Assembly (NCBI GenBank): GCA_031285845.1
Contig: JAITVK010000026.1
Location: 62,001 to 126,000, forward strand
Direction of reading: 5' to 3'
Source: Propionibacteriaceae bacterium
GTDB lineage: Bacteria; Actinomycetota; Actinomycetes; Propionibacteriales; Propionibacteriaceae
Length of the DNA stretch: 64,000 bases
In this document: positions 9,195-18,199 of the stretch, piece after piece
How the letters are laid out: each line of letters starts with the position of its first letter
Numbering within the stretch: position 1 is the first letter of the stretch
The notes under the pieces: model-generated
Told to the model about the DNA's origin: nothing
Databases searched by the model: none
The model's input: the letters and a program-made list of their open reading frames with translations, nothing else
Translations under genes and position numbers: made by a program

Positions 9195-9956
9195 ATGAAG
9201 CCAACGAACGGACGGACGGGGAAAATCGTCGTCGGAATCATCGGCGGCTTGGCGGTGATCGCGATCGTGGTCGCATTGGTGATGGCGTTGGGAATCCACG
9301 GCAAAGAAGCCTCGAACGATGAATCCACTCCAGGGATGGGTTCCTCGACGCCAGGCGCGACATCGTCGAGCCCAAGGCCATCGGCGACTCCATTGCCGGC
9401 GACAGTCGCCAAAGCTGACCCACAACACATCACCATCCCCACCATCGCCGTGGACGCTCCGATCGAGCTTTACACCACGGCGATGGCGCAGAGCTCATCC
9501 AATCCTTTGACTGGTGCGCCCTGCTACGCCGATGACAGAATCGCTTGCGTCAATCCGCCCGAATTCGACCGGGCGTACTGGCTCAAGGCCGGGGAAGGCG
9601 CCATCCCGTTCGGTGATCAAGCCGGGACCAACTCGGCCGGGACGGTCTATTTGGTCGGACACGCGTCGGAGTCCGTGCCCGCGCTGTTCAACGACCTCTA
9701 CAAGCTGCAGGCCGGAGACGAGATCCGGGTCACAACCGCCAACGGCGTCGTCAAGTACGCTGTCCAAGAAGTCGTCATTCTCGACAAGTCCGATTGGTCC
9801 TCCTCGTCGTACGCCAACGATCAGGTGCCTGGCCGTCTGATCATCGGCACCTGCTATCACGCTTCTGACGCCGTGATCGGCGACTCCGGGTCTTCGACAC
9901 AGAACGTGCTCATCGTGGCACAGACCGACGCGAGTTCCATGGTGGTTGGAGGATAG
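9195..9956 (+). CDS. Class E/F-like sortase lacking the usual arginine
   Basis: Membrane-anchored cysteine transpeptidase of the sortase family, 253 residues. There is an N-terminal signal anchor (about 11-33), a Ser/Thr/Pro linker (about 40-70), and then the sortase barrel starting ITIPTIAVDAPIE. The catalytic histidine is H156 in VYLVGHAS and the cysteine is C220 in IIGTCYHA. Sortases use a third catalytic arginine a short way after the cysteine; here no arginine occurs anywhere after C220 (the segment reads SSTQNVLIVAQ). The protein may be an atypical or impaired enzyme. GGAGG precedes the ATG. The LCP gene starts on the next base after its TAG, so the two form an operon, a logical pairing for wall-protein and wall-polymer attachment. 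Confidence 0.88.
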   Translation: MKPTNGRTGKIVVGIIGGLAVIAIVVALVMALGIHGKEASNDESTPGMGSSTPGATSSSPRPSATPLPATVAKADPQHITIPTIAVDAPIELYTTAMAQSSSNPLTGAPCYADDRIACVNPPEFDRAYWLKAGEGAIPFGDQAGTNSAGTVYLVGHASESVPALFNDLYKLQAGDEIRVTTANGVVKYAVQEVVILDKSDWSSSSYANDQVPGRLIIGTCYHASDAVIGDSGSSTQNVLIVAQTDASSMVVGG

Positions 9957-11204
9957 ATGAGCGACCAAGAACGCAATACCGCTGACCAGTCGGTCGGACG
10001 AAGCGGTGACGGCCCAGTGACCCCGAACCATTCCGAGGCCGGTGCGACCCCGACCGCGTCCCTTGACGGCGGGGCGACCCCGACCGTGTTCCCCGACCCC
10101 GATGCGATCCCGCGCCCTTCGAACGCCGACGCGGCCCCGCCCCAGACCGATGATCGTGACTCGAGACCGAGCCGGGCTCTGGCTCACACCGACGAGGATG
10201 ACATCGAGGCTGATCGTGAGGCGCATCCGACGCGCGCGAAGCGGGCGACCACTGGCTCCCATTCGAGCCGAAGCCGCATTCTGGTGTTTCTCGCTGCCGC
10301 GCTGGCCCTGATCGTCTTGCTCGTCGCGGTCGACGCGGTGGCCCTCATCGGGCGCATCGAGCGGATGGACATCGTCCCAACGAGCCTGAGCGAAGTGGAT
10401 GACTCCGACCAGACCTGGGTCATCGTCGGCTCCGACAACCGCGACTGGATCGTCGGCGACGAACAGATCTATGGCAGTGGCTCCACCAGGGTGGCCGATC
10501 ACGCTGACATCGTGATCGTCATCCATAAGACAGCCACCGGCAGTCATACCTTCATGGTGCCCCGGGACCTGTGGGTGAGGCCGACGAGCGGCGAACCGGG
10601 TCGCTTGACGATGATGATGGCCCGGAGCCCGAACGACTTCGCCGAAGCCATGTGCGCCAGCCTCGGGATCCCGGTCGACCATCTGCTGATGGTGCGCATG
10701 AGCACTTTCGTGAACATCATCGACGCCATCGGCGGCATCGACGTGGATTTCCCGTACGACACCCGTGACGAGGAGGCGAAACTGTCGGTGACCGCCGGAG
10801 TTCATCGACTCGACGGCCAGCAGGCTCTGGCGTACGTACGATCACGGCAGGCGGAGCACCTCATCGACGGCGAGTGGGTGCCGGTCAATCGCGTCGAAGG
10901 CGCGAACCAGTCGCGACCATCGGCGGCGGCCGAGGTGTTGGCGCTGGTGATGAAGAAGGTCAAATCCGTCCGTGACCCCGTGACTCTGCAACGGCTCGCC
11001 TGGGCGGTGAGCGGCGGAACAGTGGTGGACTCCTCGACCTCTCTGCTCGAGGTTCCCGCATTAATCGGAGAGATCACCGGAAAGATCGACGTCTTGCCGG
11101 TTTCACCGAACAGCGGCAAGATCGTCGCCCTGATGTCCGATGAGACCCGCGACACGTTGGCCCGGGCCGGATACCCCGAAGGTGGTTGCCGAATCGGCGC
11201 GTAG
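9957..11204 (+). CDS. LytR-CpsA-Psr family wall-polymer ligase
   Basis: Membrane protein predicted to transfer lipid-linked glycopolymers (teichoic acid or arabinogalactan type) to peptidoglycan. The first 100 residues are cytosolic and low in complexity (Thr/Pro/Asp), followed by one TM helix (about 107-131) and the extracellular LCP domain. The family's signature residues are visible: VGSDNRDW, RVADHADIVIVIH, and MVPRDLWV (about 200-207, whose Arg binds pyrophosphate), then IDAIGGIDVDFPYD, and ALAYVRSRQ near the end of the domain. It starts directly after the sortase stop and is cotranscribed with it. Confidence in the family is high; the polymer is unknown. Confidence 0.92.
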   Translation: MSDQERNTADQSVGRSGDGPVTPNHSEAGATPTASLDGGATPTVFPDPDAIPRPSNADAAPPQTDDRDSRPSRALAHTDEDDIEADREAHPTRAKRATTGSHSSRSRILVFLAAALALIVLLVAVDAVALIGRIERMDIVPTSLSEVDDSDQTWVIVGSDNRDWIVGDEQIYGSGSTRVADHADIVIVIHKTATGSHTFMVPRDLWVRPTSGEPGRLTMMMARSPNDFAEAMCASLGIPVDHLLMVRMSTFVNIIDAIGGIDVDFPYDTRDEEAKLSVTAGVHRLDGQQALAYVRSRQAEHLIDGEWVPVNRVEGANQSRPSAAAEVLALVMKKVKSVRDPVTLQRLAWAVSGGTVVDSSTSLLEVPALIGEITGKIDVLPVSPNSGKIVALMSDETRDTLARAGYPEGGCRIGA

Positions 11205-11698
11205 AAACGCCGGCGGCGGCACTCGCCGACCTGAGGGCCCGTCGCCGCTGAGTCCCACAGCGCCAGGCCGACGATTCGACGGAGTCGGGTCTGCGGCTCC
11301 GTCGCCGCTGAGTCCGACAGCTGCGCCAGACCTTGGGGGCGAGTCGGCCCCCTCAGACTCGCGCGAAACTTACGTCAGGCGGTTCGAGGCCATCGCGTAC
11401 GACGATGCTGTCTCGTACCCTGATTGACACCGGCAGATGATGGGAGAGCCGCCGGTCGCCCGCCCGGGAGGCCGTACCCGTCGACACCGCCCGGCGACCG
11501 GGTGACAACTGTGACCTTCATCGTTGCGCGACTCCGATAGGCTTCACCACTGTTGTCCAGCCGTTCCGGCTGGACAATCCGGGATGGTCGAGGACACGGG
11601 CATCACACCCCTGAGTCGGCTGCTCGACGCCATTCTTCGGGGCGAGGGGAACCCCGAAGAGTTTCACCAACACGTCGCCCCGAGAGAAGGAGACTGCC
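11205..11698 (+). other. 494-base gap before TPR gene
   Basis: No convincing gene. The open frames here (11140-11427 and 11524-11790) overlap real genes and have no family resemblance. A short direct repeat of about 20 bases (cgtcgccgctgagtcc) occurs near 11239 and 11300. A GC-rich inverted repeat (ccggtcgcc...ggcgaccgg) spans about 11452-11500. A sharp palindrome lies at 11553-11577. Confidence 0.6.
11553..11577. promoter_or_regulatory. Perfect 10-bp hairpin upstream of TPR gene
   Basis: ttgtccagcc and ggctggacaa form a perfect 10-bp inverted repeat around a 5-base loop, 122 bases before the TPR start. There is no U-tract, so an operator or a 5' leader structure is as likely as a terminator. 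Confidence 0.5.
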
Positions 11699-14600
11699 GT
11701 GGACCAAGACTCGGCGACATCCCAGATCCAGGAGCTGCTGGCTCTGATCGACCAGATCTACTGGGGGCCACAGGAACGTGCCCTGATTGACGACGCCCTC
11801 CACCTCGCGCAGACCAACGGAAACGACGAGTTGGAGTACAAGGTACGGATGCGGCTGACCGCCTCCGCCGCGCGCACCGGTGACAATGACACCCTGCTCT
11901 CCAGTTTCGCCTGGTGTTTGGCCAAACATGACGGTGACCCGGAGCGGTTCCCAACCTCAGTCGGTGAGGGGTTGGTCGACTTGATGTGGCAGTTCACCTG
12001 GGTGGCTGAAGCGTTCGACGCCTCGACAACCTTCAGCCTGGCCGACTGCGAGGCTCTCCTGAACCAGATGGAGGAACATTACCGTGGTGAAGGCTTCAGC
12101 CTGAGCGCGGTCGCCGCCGCACGGTTCCACCACGCCTGGCAGACCGGGCGACTCGAGGAAGCAGAGGAATGGCTCGAAGTCTTGTCCGCGACGCCTCGCG
12201 ACGAGCACTCCCGCTGTGAGGCCTGCGGCCGCTCTCAATTGGCCGGATTCGCCGCCGCCACTGGCGACGACGAACTCGCCCTGCGACTGGTGGACGAGAT
12301 CGTCGAGGGTGGCTTCTCCTGCGGTGAAGAACCAGAGCACGCCTTGTCACGGACCCTGATCGCCAAACTGCGAGCTGGTCGAAGCGCAGACGCCCTCGCC
12401 GGCCACCAGCGGTCGTACGATCGGGCGCGAAACAATCCGGACGCGATCACGATCGTGGCGGACAACCTCGTCTTCTGCGCGATCACCGGCAACGAGGCCC
12501 GCGGCCTCGCCCTAGTGGAACGCCACCTGCCCTGGCTCACTGTCGACCCGCTCAACCAATCCGGACAACTCGATCTGCTGGTGGCGATCGCGATGGCCTG
12601 CGAAGCCACACAGGCGGTCGGTCACGGTGATCAGACGATACGCGGAGTCGACGGCTCGGGGCTGGTCGACCTTCTCGGCGCCCACGACGGGCCATGGACG
12701 GTCGAGCGGTTGGCGCCGGCGGCCCGCGCCGCAGCCACCCGTCTGGCGCGACGATTCGACGGGCGCAATCAGAACATGTACGTCTCATCCCAGGTGACAC
12801 GTACATTTGAGCTTGCCAGAGAACACTACGATGTTCCTATGAACACCGACGTCTTCCTTCCGCCGCTGCCCAGCGCGCCTCAACCGGTCACCGCTCAGGA
12901 CTGGCTGGAGCTGGCCGAAGTCCACGTTTTCGCCGATCGACCGCTGGAAGCCGTCGCCGCAGCGAGGCATGTCCTGGAATTCGACCAACCCGTGTCGGCC
13001 CCGGCCACGACTCCCGCCGCGCCGGACGCCGACCCCGCGACCACCGATCCGGGCGTACGGGCGCGAGCCGCGCAACTGATGATCGGCTGCCTGGTCCAAC
13101 TCGACCTAACCGATGAAGCCATGGCGCTGCTGCCCGTACGCCGAATCGCACTGCTGGAGAAGGGCCGAGCCGAGCAGGCCGAGGTGGAGCAGCGACTGGG
13201 TCTGAGCGCGTTCGGGGCGCTGGGCCGTCAGGATGTGGCTCGTCTCGAAGCCGAGGCTGCCCGGCTGGATGGGCAGGCGGGCCCGGAGTTGGCCGATGTC
13301 GAACTCACCTTGGGGCTGGCGCTGTTGCAGCGGGCGCGTCAACACGATGACGAGCCTCAGGCCCAGGCTTCCGACGCCCGGCGCGACGCGACATCCGGGA
13401 CCACGACGGCCGGTGCGCCGTATGTCGAATCGAGCGGCGACCGAGTGCTCGATTTGTTGACCAGGGCGGTGGCGCACGCCGCCAGTCGCCCGGCGCTCCG
13501 AAGCTCCGCGCTGCGCGGGTTGGCGCTGGTTCAAGCCGGGATCGGCGACCTGGTCGGGTCGTTGGCCTCCGCCACCCAGGCGTTGGAAACCACGTCGTCG
13601 CCGGGTCTGCGCGCCGCCTTGTTGCGCCACCGCGCTCGTACGCTGGGTGGTTTGGCCAGGTTCGAGGAGGGAGCACGAGACGCTGACGAGGCGACAAAGA
13701 TCTACGCCGCCTATCGAGTGTCAGATCAGGTGGTCGCCAATGCCATGCTCGCCGCCGCACTGTTCGCCGACGCCGGGCGAATCGACGAGGAGGTCCTGCG
13801 GCTACGGTACGCGCTGCGCGAAGCCGCTCTGACCGAGGCTAAAACGACCATGATTCGGTTCCGACTCGGTCACGCGCTACGGCGCGCGGGCCAGATTGAG
13901 CAGGCGCTTCCACTGTTGTTGGGCGTACGACAAGAGGAGCGGCGAGCCTGTGCCCCAGCGGCGGAACAGGCCGAGACCGCCAGTGCGCTGGCGGACGCGT
14001 TGGAGCAGGCGGGCAGTCTGAGTGAGGCCGCGGCGATGTACGCCGACGCGGCCGAGCAGTGGGTGTCGGCGGACGCACCGATCGACGCGGCCGCCGCGCT
14101 GCATCGCCAAGGCACGCTGCTGCGGCAGTTGGGGACGTCCGATCAGGCGATCGACGTGTTGAGTCAGGCGTGGCAGTTGGCCCGTGAACGCGATGAGACG
14201 ACGCTGCAAGTCATGATCCTGGAAGGCTGTGCGCTGGCGAAAAGCGAAGTGGGCGACGACTCGGCGTTGCACGACATCGACCGCTGCGTCGAACTGACGA
14301 TGGGTGACCCCGACCCGATGGCGCAATGGAAACTGGCTGATCTGGAGGACACCCGGGCCAGAGTCTTGCTCGAACTGCGTCGGGGCGACGAGGCTGCCCA
14401 GGCGTTGGCGAAGGCGGCCCAACTCTTCACTGAGCAGGACGATCTGCTCGCCTCGTTGTCGTCGCGGCATCTGCTGGCCCAAGTCCTCGCCAGGCCGCTG
14501 AAGCGTCCGGCCGAGGCGGTCGAAGTATGGAAAGCGGCGTTGAGCGAATTGGACAGTCACAACGCCACGACGCCGAACGACGGCGCCGTGGCGTCCACTC

Positions 14601-14788
14601 GACTGCGCTCGACCGAGTGGACTCGAACTGACGACGCGGGTGGCAGCGCAGCCTTGGACGACGACACTCAATCCGACTGGGTCGACCTGCGGGCCTCGAT
14701 GCTGGTTCTGATGGCTGACACTTTGGATCGTCTCGGGCGTTTCAAGGAAGCGGCCGAGGCCCGGGCGGCCAACGCTGCCGCCGGATGA
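11699..14788 (+). CDS. Large TPR-repeat helical protein
   Basis: A 1029-residue, Ala/Leu/Glu-rich, all-helical protein with no signal peptide or TM segment. It is built from degenerate tetratricopeptide-like repeats, clearest in the second half (about 600-1029) with phrases such as ALADALEQAGSLSEAAAMY, RQLGTSDQAIDVLSQAW and RLGRFKEAAEARAANA. The N-terminal part has a short Cys motif (RCEAC) near residue 175. Such proteins are cytosolic scaffolds; no enzyme motif is visible. The GTG start is preceded by AGAAGGAG at good spacing. It stands alone between the LCP gene and the convergent sugar ABC operon. Partners are unknown. Confidence 0.85.
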   Translation: MDQDSATSQIQELLALIDQIYWGPQERALIDDALHLAQTNGNDELEYKVRMRLTASAARTGDNDTLLSSFAWCLAKHDGDPERFPTSVGEGLVDLMWQFTWVAEAFDASTTFSLADCEALLNQMEEHYRGEGFSLSAVAAARFHHAWQTGRLEEAEEWLEVLSATPRDEHSRCEACGRSQLAGFAAATGDDELALRLVDEIVEGGFSCGEEPEHALSRTLIAKLRAGRSADALAGHQRSYDRARNNPDAITIVADNLVFCAITGNEARGLALVERHLPWLTVDPLNQSGQLDLLVAIAMACEATQAVGHGDQTIRGVDGSGLVDLLGAHDGPWTVERLAPAARAAATRLARRFDGRNQNMYVSSQVTRTFELAREHYDVPMNTDVFLPPLPSAPQPVTAQDWLELAEVHVFADRPLEAVAAARHVLEFDQPVSAPATTPAAPDADPATTDPGVRARAAQLMIGCLVQLDLTDEAMALLPVRRIALLEKGRAEQAEVEQRLGLSAFGALGRQDVARLEAEAARLDGQAGPELADVELTLGLALLQRARQHDDEPQAQASDARRDATSGTTTAGAPYVESSGDRVLDLLTRAVAHAASRPALRSSALRGLALVQAGIGDLVGSLASATQALETTSSPGLRAALLRHRARTLGGLARFEEGARDADEATKIYAAYRVSDQVVANAMLAAALFADAGRIDEEVLRLRYALREAALTEAKTTMIRFRLGHALRRAGQIEQALPLLLGVRQEERRACAPAAEQAETASALADALEQAGSLSEAAAMYADAAEQWVSADAPIDAAAALHRQGTLLRQLGTSDQAIDVLSQAWQLARERDETTLQVMILEGCALAKSEVGDDSALHDIDRCVELTMGDPDPMAQWKLADLEDTRARVLLELRRGDEAAQALAKAAQLFTEQDDLLASLSSRHLLAQVLARPLKRPAEAVEVWKAALSELDSHNATTPNDGAVASTRLRSTEWTRTDDAGGSAALDDDTQSDWVDLRASMLVLMADTLDRLGRFKEAAEARAANAAAG

Positions 14789-14885
14789 GGGTCCTCCCCA
14801 CCAAGGAGGACATCCCCGCCCGGCCTACGATCAACCCCGGGCCTCGGTCGCTTGTGAGCGAATCGGTATGGCGGAACCGAATCGC

Positions 14886-15746
14886 TCACCCTTTGACGGC
14901 CGCGCCCGTGACCGAATCGACGATCTGGCGCTGGGCGGCGGCGAAGATGATAAGAACGGGGATCGAAGCGATCGCGGCCCCCGCCATGACGATGCCGAAA
15001 TGCTCTCGATAAGCCCCTTGCAACATGGACAACCCCGGTTGCAGTGTCATCCGTTCCGGCGACAGCAACACGTAGACGGGCCACAGAAAGTCGTTCCAGT
15101 TGTTGAGGAACGACAAGACGGCCAAAGTCGCCAAGGCGGGTTTGACCAGCGGCAACACGATTTGGACGAAGATCCTGACGTCGCCAGCGCCGTCGATCCG
15201 GGCGGCTTCTTCGATCTCCTTCGGCAACCCGATGAAGAATTGACGCAGGAAGAAGATGCCGAAGGATCCGGCCGCGCCGGGGATCGTGATCGCCAACATG
15301 GTGTCGAGCCAGCCCAGTTCGCGAACGATCAGGTAATTCGGCAGCAGGAAGACCACGGGCGGAACCATCAACATCGCCACGACGAGCCCGAAGATGATCT
15401 TCTTGCCCGCGAAGTCCATCCGCGCCAGCGCGTACGCCCCCATCGAAGCGGTGATCAGGATCAGGATGGTCTGGATCGTGGCCGCACCGAAACTGTTGAG
15501 CAGCCAGCGCAGAATCGGCTGCTGGCCGCTTGTGAACGACAGGTAGGCGTCGGCCGACACCGGGTTCGGCAAGCTGTACGGATGTTGTACGGCATCACTG
15601 TCAGTTTTGAAAGAGGTGATCATCATCCAGATCAGGGGCAACGCGATGATGAGCGACAACAACCCCAACACGGTGTAGAGCACGATCACAGCGGTCAGCC
15701 GTCGTACGGGACGGCGTCTGGTGACGATGGAAGTTGTGGCACTCAT
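14886..15746 (-). CDS. Sugar ABC permease, MalG/CUT1 type
   Basis: Inner-membrane permease of a carbohydrate ABC importer, 286 residues with six predicted TM helices. The CUT1 contact loop for the ATPase reads EIEEAARIDGAGDVRIFVQIVLPLVKPAL, the MalG-type EAA motif. Its start overlaps the upstream permease stop (ATGA, 15743-15746), so the two are coupled. No ATPase gene lies in this operon; as in many actinobacteria, a shared MsiK-type ATPase elsewhere would power it. The LacI regulator and GH2 enzyme nearby suggest that it imports an oligosaccharide or glycoside. Confidence 0.93.
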   Translation of the reverse strand: MSATTSIVTRRRPVRRLTAVIVLYTVLGLLSLIIALPLIWMMITSFKTDSDAVQHPYSLPNPVSADAYLSFTSGQQPILRWLLNSFGAATIQTILILITASMGAYALARMDFAGKKIIFGLVVAMLMVPPVVFLLPNYLIVRELGWLDTMLAITIPGAAGSFGIFFLRQFFIGLPKEIEEAARIDGAGDVRIFVQIVLPLVKPALATLAVLSFLNNWNDFLWPVYVLLSPERMTLQPGLSMLQGAYREHFGIVMAGAAIASIPVLIIFAAAQRQIVDSVTGAAVKG

Positions 15747-16711
15747 GCGCCCCGCCCTTCAGTACGATCCTTCTGGACTTGGAAGTTGATGATGGAGATC
15801 ACGGCGAGAATGAGGAACAGGATGTAACTCATCGCCGTCGCGCCAGCCATGTTGTTCTGTGACAGGCCCTGGTCGGAGATGTACATGATCGCTGTGCGGG
15901 TCGCCGTGCCCGGGCCGCCACGTGTCAGCAGGTACGACTGACCGAACATGTTCGCCGACGCCAGAACGGTGGTCGTGGTGATGAACAGCATCACCGGGCG
16001 CAGCCCAGGCAGCGTGACGTGACAGAAAGCTTGGAACCGACCCGCGCCGTCGATGGCCGCCGCCTCGTACAAATCGGTGTTGATGCCTTTCAATCCAGCC
16101 AGGAAGATGACCGTGTTCAACCCCATCGTCCACCAAATGGTGACCCCGACCAGTGACACCCACACCCAAGGGGTGTTCACCGTCCACGGAATGTCCTGGG
16201 CGACCCCGATCGAATGCAGCAGATGGTTCAAGATGCCCGACTGCGTGTCGAAGATGTAGCCCCACACCAGCCCGATGATCGCCACACCGAGGACGTACGG
16301 CGCGAAGAAGATCGTCCGAAACACGGTCATCCCGCGCAGCTTCTGATTCAGCAGCAGGGACACGAGCAACGGGATGATCAGCAGCAATGGAACCGACCAT
16401 AAGACGAACCACCCGGTCGCGCCCATCGACTGCCAGAAGTTCTGCGACGCCAAGGCGCCGGGGGTGAACAAGTCGATGTAATTGGCCAGTCCGACGAAGT
16501 CGATGCGCTTGCGGAACGGGCTCCAATTCGTCACCGAGATGTAGAGACCGAAGACGGCCGGGGTCACGATGAAGGTGGCGAACACGACCAGGAAGGGAGC
16601 CAAGAACAGGTACGCCCGCAGGTTGCGGCGCCCGTGATGGCGTGAGCGGTGGTGCTCCCCGGCGACGATGCGCCGGGGAGCACGCGACCGTGAAGGGGCC
16701 AGACTAGGCAC
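15743..16711 (-). CDS. Sugar ABC permease, MalF/CUT1 type
   Basis: Partner permease of the same importer, with an EAA loop reading DLYEAAAIDGAGRFQAFCHVTLPGLRP and six or more TM helices. I place the start at the GTG at 16711, which overlaps the binding-protein stop (gtgcctag); the longer frame to 16735 overlaps that gene by 32 bases and is less likely. The first 35 residues are Arg/His-rich and cytosolic, before RAYLFLAPFLVVF. The gene order binding protein, MalF-like, MalG-like is the standard CUT1 operon. Confidence 0.9.
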   Translation of the reverse strand: MPSLAPSRSRAPRRIVAGEHHRSRHHGRRNLRAYLFLAPFLVVFATFIVTPAVFGLYISVTNWSPFRKRIDFVGLANYIDLFTPGALASQNFWQSMGATGWFVLWSVPLLLIIPLLVSLLLNQKLRGMTVFRTIFFAPYVLGVAIIGLVWGYIFDTQSGILNHLLHSIGVAQDIPWTVNTPWVWVSLVGVTIWWTMGLNTVIFLAGLKGINTDLYEAAAIDGAGRFQAFCHVTLPGLRPVMLFITTTTVLASANMFGQSYLLTRGGPGTATRTAIMYISDQGLSQNNMAGATAMSYILFLILAVISIINFQVQKDRTEGRGA

Positions 16712-18011
16712 CGTACTTGGCCTTGTTCTTCTCAAGGATCTGATCGGCCTGGCTGGCCGCGTCGTCCAGGGCCTGCTTCGGGCTCTTCTTGCCGGTCAGC
16801 GCCTCGGAGATCGCCGTGGTGATCAAGGCGTTGGCCTCGTTGATCCCCGGGGAGACTGTCTCGTAGTGGGCGTACTCCAGTTCGTTGATGAAGGCCTCCA
16901 GCTGGGGGTGATCTTTCGCGACCGACGGGGCGGTCCGGATCTTGTTGGCCGCAGGAAGCTCGCCCGATTTGAGCCATCCGGTGGAGTTGTCGTTCATCCA
17001 CTTGACGAACACGGCGGCCGCGTCGGTCTTGTTCTTGTCTTGGTTCTTGTTTGCCGGGAAGACCCAGTGGGTCGACGACGACCACACGGCCTTCTGTGAC
17101 CCGATTTGCGGCACAGCCACTGCCGTCCACGGGACGTCAGCCATCGAGGCGTTGGTGGTCTGCCAGATGCCATTCCAGTTGAAAGCGGCCTTTCCGGAGG
17201 CTAAAGCGGTCAGATTGCCATCTTGGGCGACATTGGCCGGGCTGTAACCCTTGTCGATCATGTCTTTCATCCAGGTCAGGGCTTGAACCCCGGCGTCGGA
17301 GTTGAACGTGGCCTTCGTGACATCCTTGTTGTAGAGGTCGCCGCCGTGTTGCCACACCAAGGACTCGAATTCGAAGGTGCCGGTGAAGATGAAGCTGTCA
17401 ACCCATTCGCCTTGGATGTCGGCCGCCTTGAGGGCGTCGAGAGCGGCGACATAGCTCGCCTTGTCGGTCGGCATGTCTTTGATGCCCGCCTTGGCGACGA
17501 CGTCCTTGTTGACGTACATCCCCAGCGGGGTCACGCTCCACGGGATGGCGTACTGGGTGGAGTCGTACATCCCCTTGTCATAGACGCCGGGTGGGAAGTC
17601 GCCCGCCTGGTAACCGAGGGTCTTGTTGATCTCGGAGGCGTCGAGCAGCAGGTTCTGCGCCGCGTAGGTCGCGATGTCGTCGCCGTGGAGGACGGCCACG
17701 TCGGGTCCATTGCCTGATTGGATCGCCATGGGCGCTTTGGAGGCGATGTCGGCCCACTCCTGGGGGACATCCTTGACGGTGATGTTGTCATGTTCGGCGT
17801 TGAACTTGTCGACCAGTTCAGCCACCAACTTGGGGTGGTTGCCGCCGGTCCAACCGTTCCAGAAGGTCACCTCGACCTTCGGACCGGTGTAGTCGCCACC
17901 GCCGACCGCGCCTTGGCTGGATTTGTCGGCTGACCCCGAACATGCGGTCATGCCAGCGATCAGCGCCACCGCTGTAGCCAGGCCTAGACCTCGTGCCCAT
18001 GTTGTTCTCAT
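16704..18011 (-). CDS. Sugar-binding lipoprotein of CUT1 importer
   Basis: Extracellular solute-binding protein family 1, 435 residues, that captures the sugar and delivers it to the two permeases. It has a lipoprotein signal (LATAVALIAGMTAC with Cys as lipid anchor), then VEVTFWNGWTGGNHPKLVAELVDKFNAEH, typical of the family, and an aromatic-rich pocket. I chose the ATG at 18011, which has AGGAAAGG upstream and begins a canonical signal; the longer frame to 18089 runs into the promoter and operator. It is first in the operon. Transcription is probably repressed by the divergent LacI protein through the palindrome at 18092-18107. Confidence 0.92.
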   Translation of the reverse strand: MRTTWARGLGLATAVALIAGMTACSGSADKSSQGAVGGGDYTGPKVEVTFWNGWTGGNHPKLVAELVDKFNAEHDNITVKDVPQEWADIASKAPMAIQSGNGPDVAVLHGDDIATYAAQNLLLDASEINKTLGYQAGDFPPGVYDKGMYDSTQYAIPWSVTPLGMYVNKDVVAKAGIKDMPTDKASYVAALDALKAADIQGEWVDSFIFTGTFEFESLVWQHGGDLYNKDVTKATFNSDAGVQALTWMKDMIDKGYSPANVAQDGNLTALASGKAAFNWNGIWQTTNASMADVPWTAVAVPQIGSQKAVWSSSTHWVFPANKNQDKNKTDAAAVFVKWMNDNSTGWLKSGELPAANKIRTAPSVAKDHPQLEAFINELEYAHYETVSPGINEANALITTAISEALTGKKSPKQALDDAASQADQILEKNKAKYGA

Positions 18012-18091
18012 GTTTTCGCCTTTCCTCATAGAAAGTGGGTTCCGGGCCATCGTGGCCAGAATCCGTGACGGATGGATTGTCATAGTCAATC

Positions 18092-18107
18092 TTTACAGCG
18101 CTATAAT
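18092..18107. promoter_or_regulatory. LacI-type operator O1
   Basis: tttacagcgctataat is an imperfect palindrome centred between 18099 and 18100, in the intergenic space between the divergent binding-protein and lacI genes. It shares the central arrangement of the site at 19404-19419. A CG-centred palindrome of this kind is the usual target of LacI/GalR proteins, so the adjacent regulator is the likely binder. Confidence 0.65.
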
Positions 18108-18199
18108 TTGCTCGTCAAGTCCGCAGCGTGACCGTGGTGGCATTGCTTCGATCCATAACTGGATAGACTGAACCCGATTCGAAGGTGTGAGGAGCAGCC

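Noticed and set aside
11140..11427. 95-codon + strand frame overlapping the LCP gene end
   Set aside because: Pro/Ser/Arg-rich, starts inside the LCP gene, no ribosome site or homology pattern.
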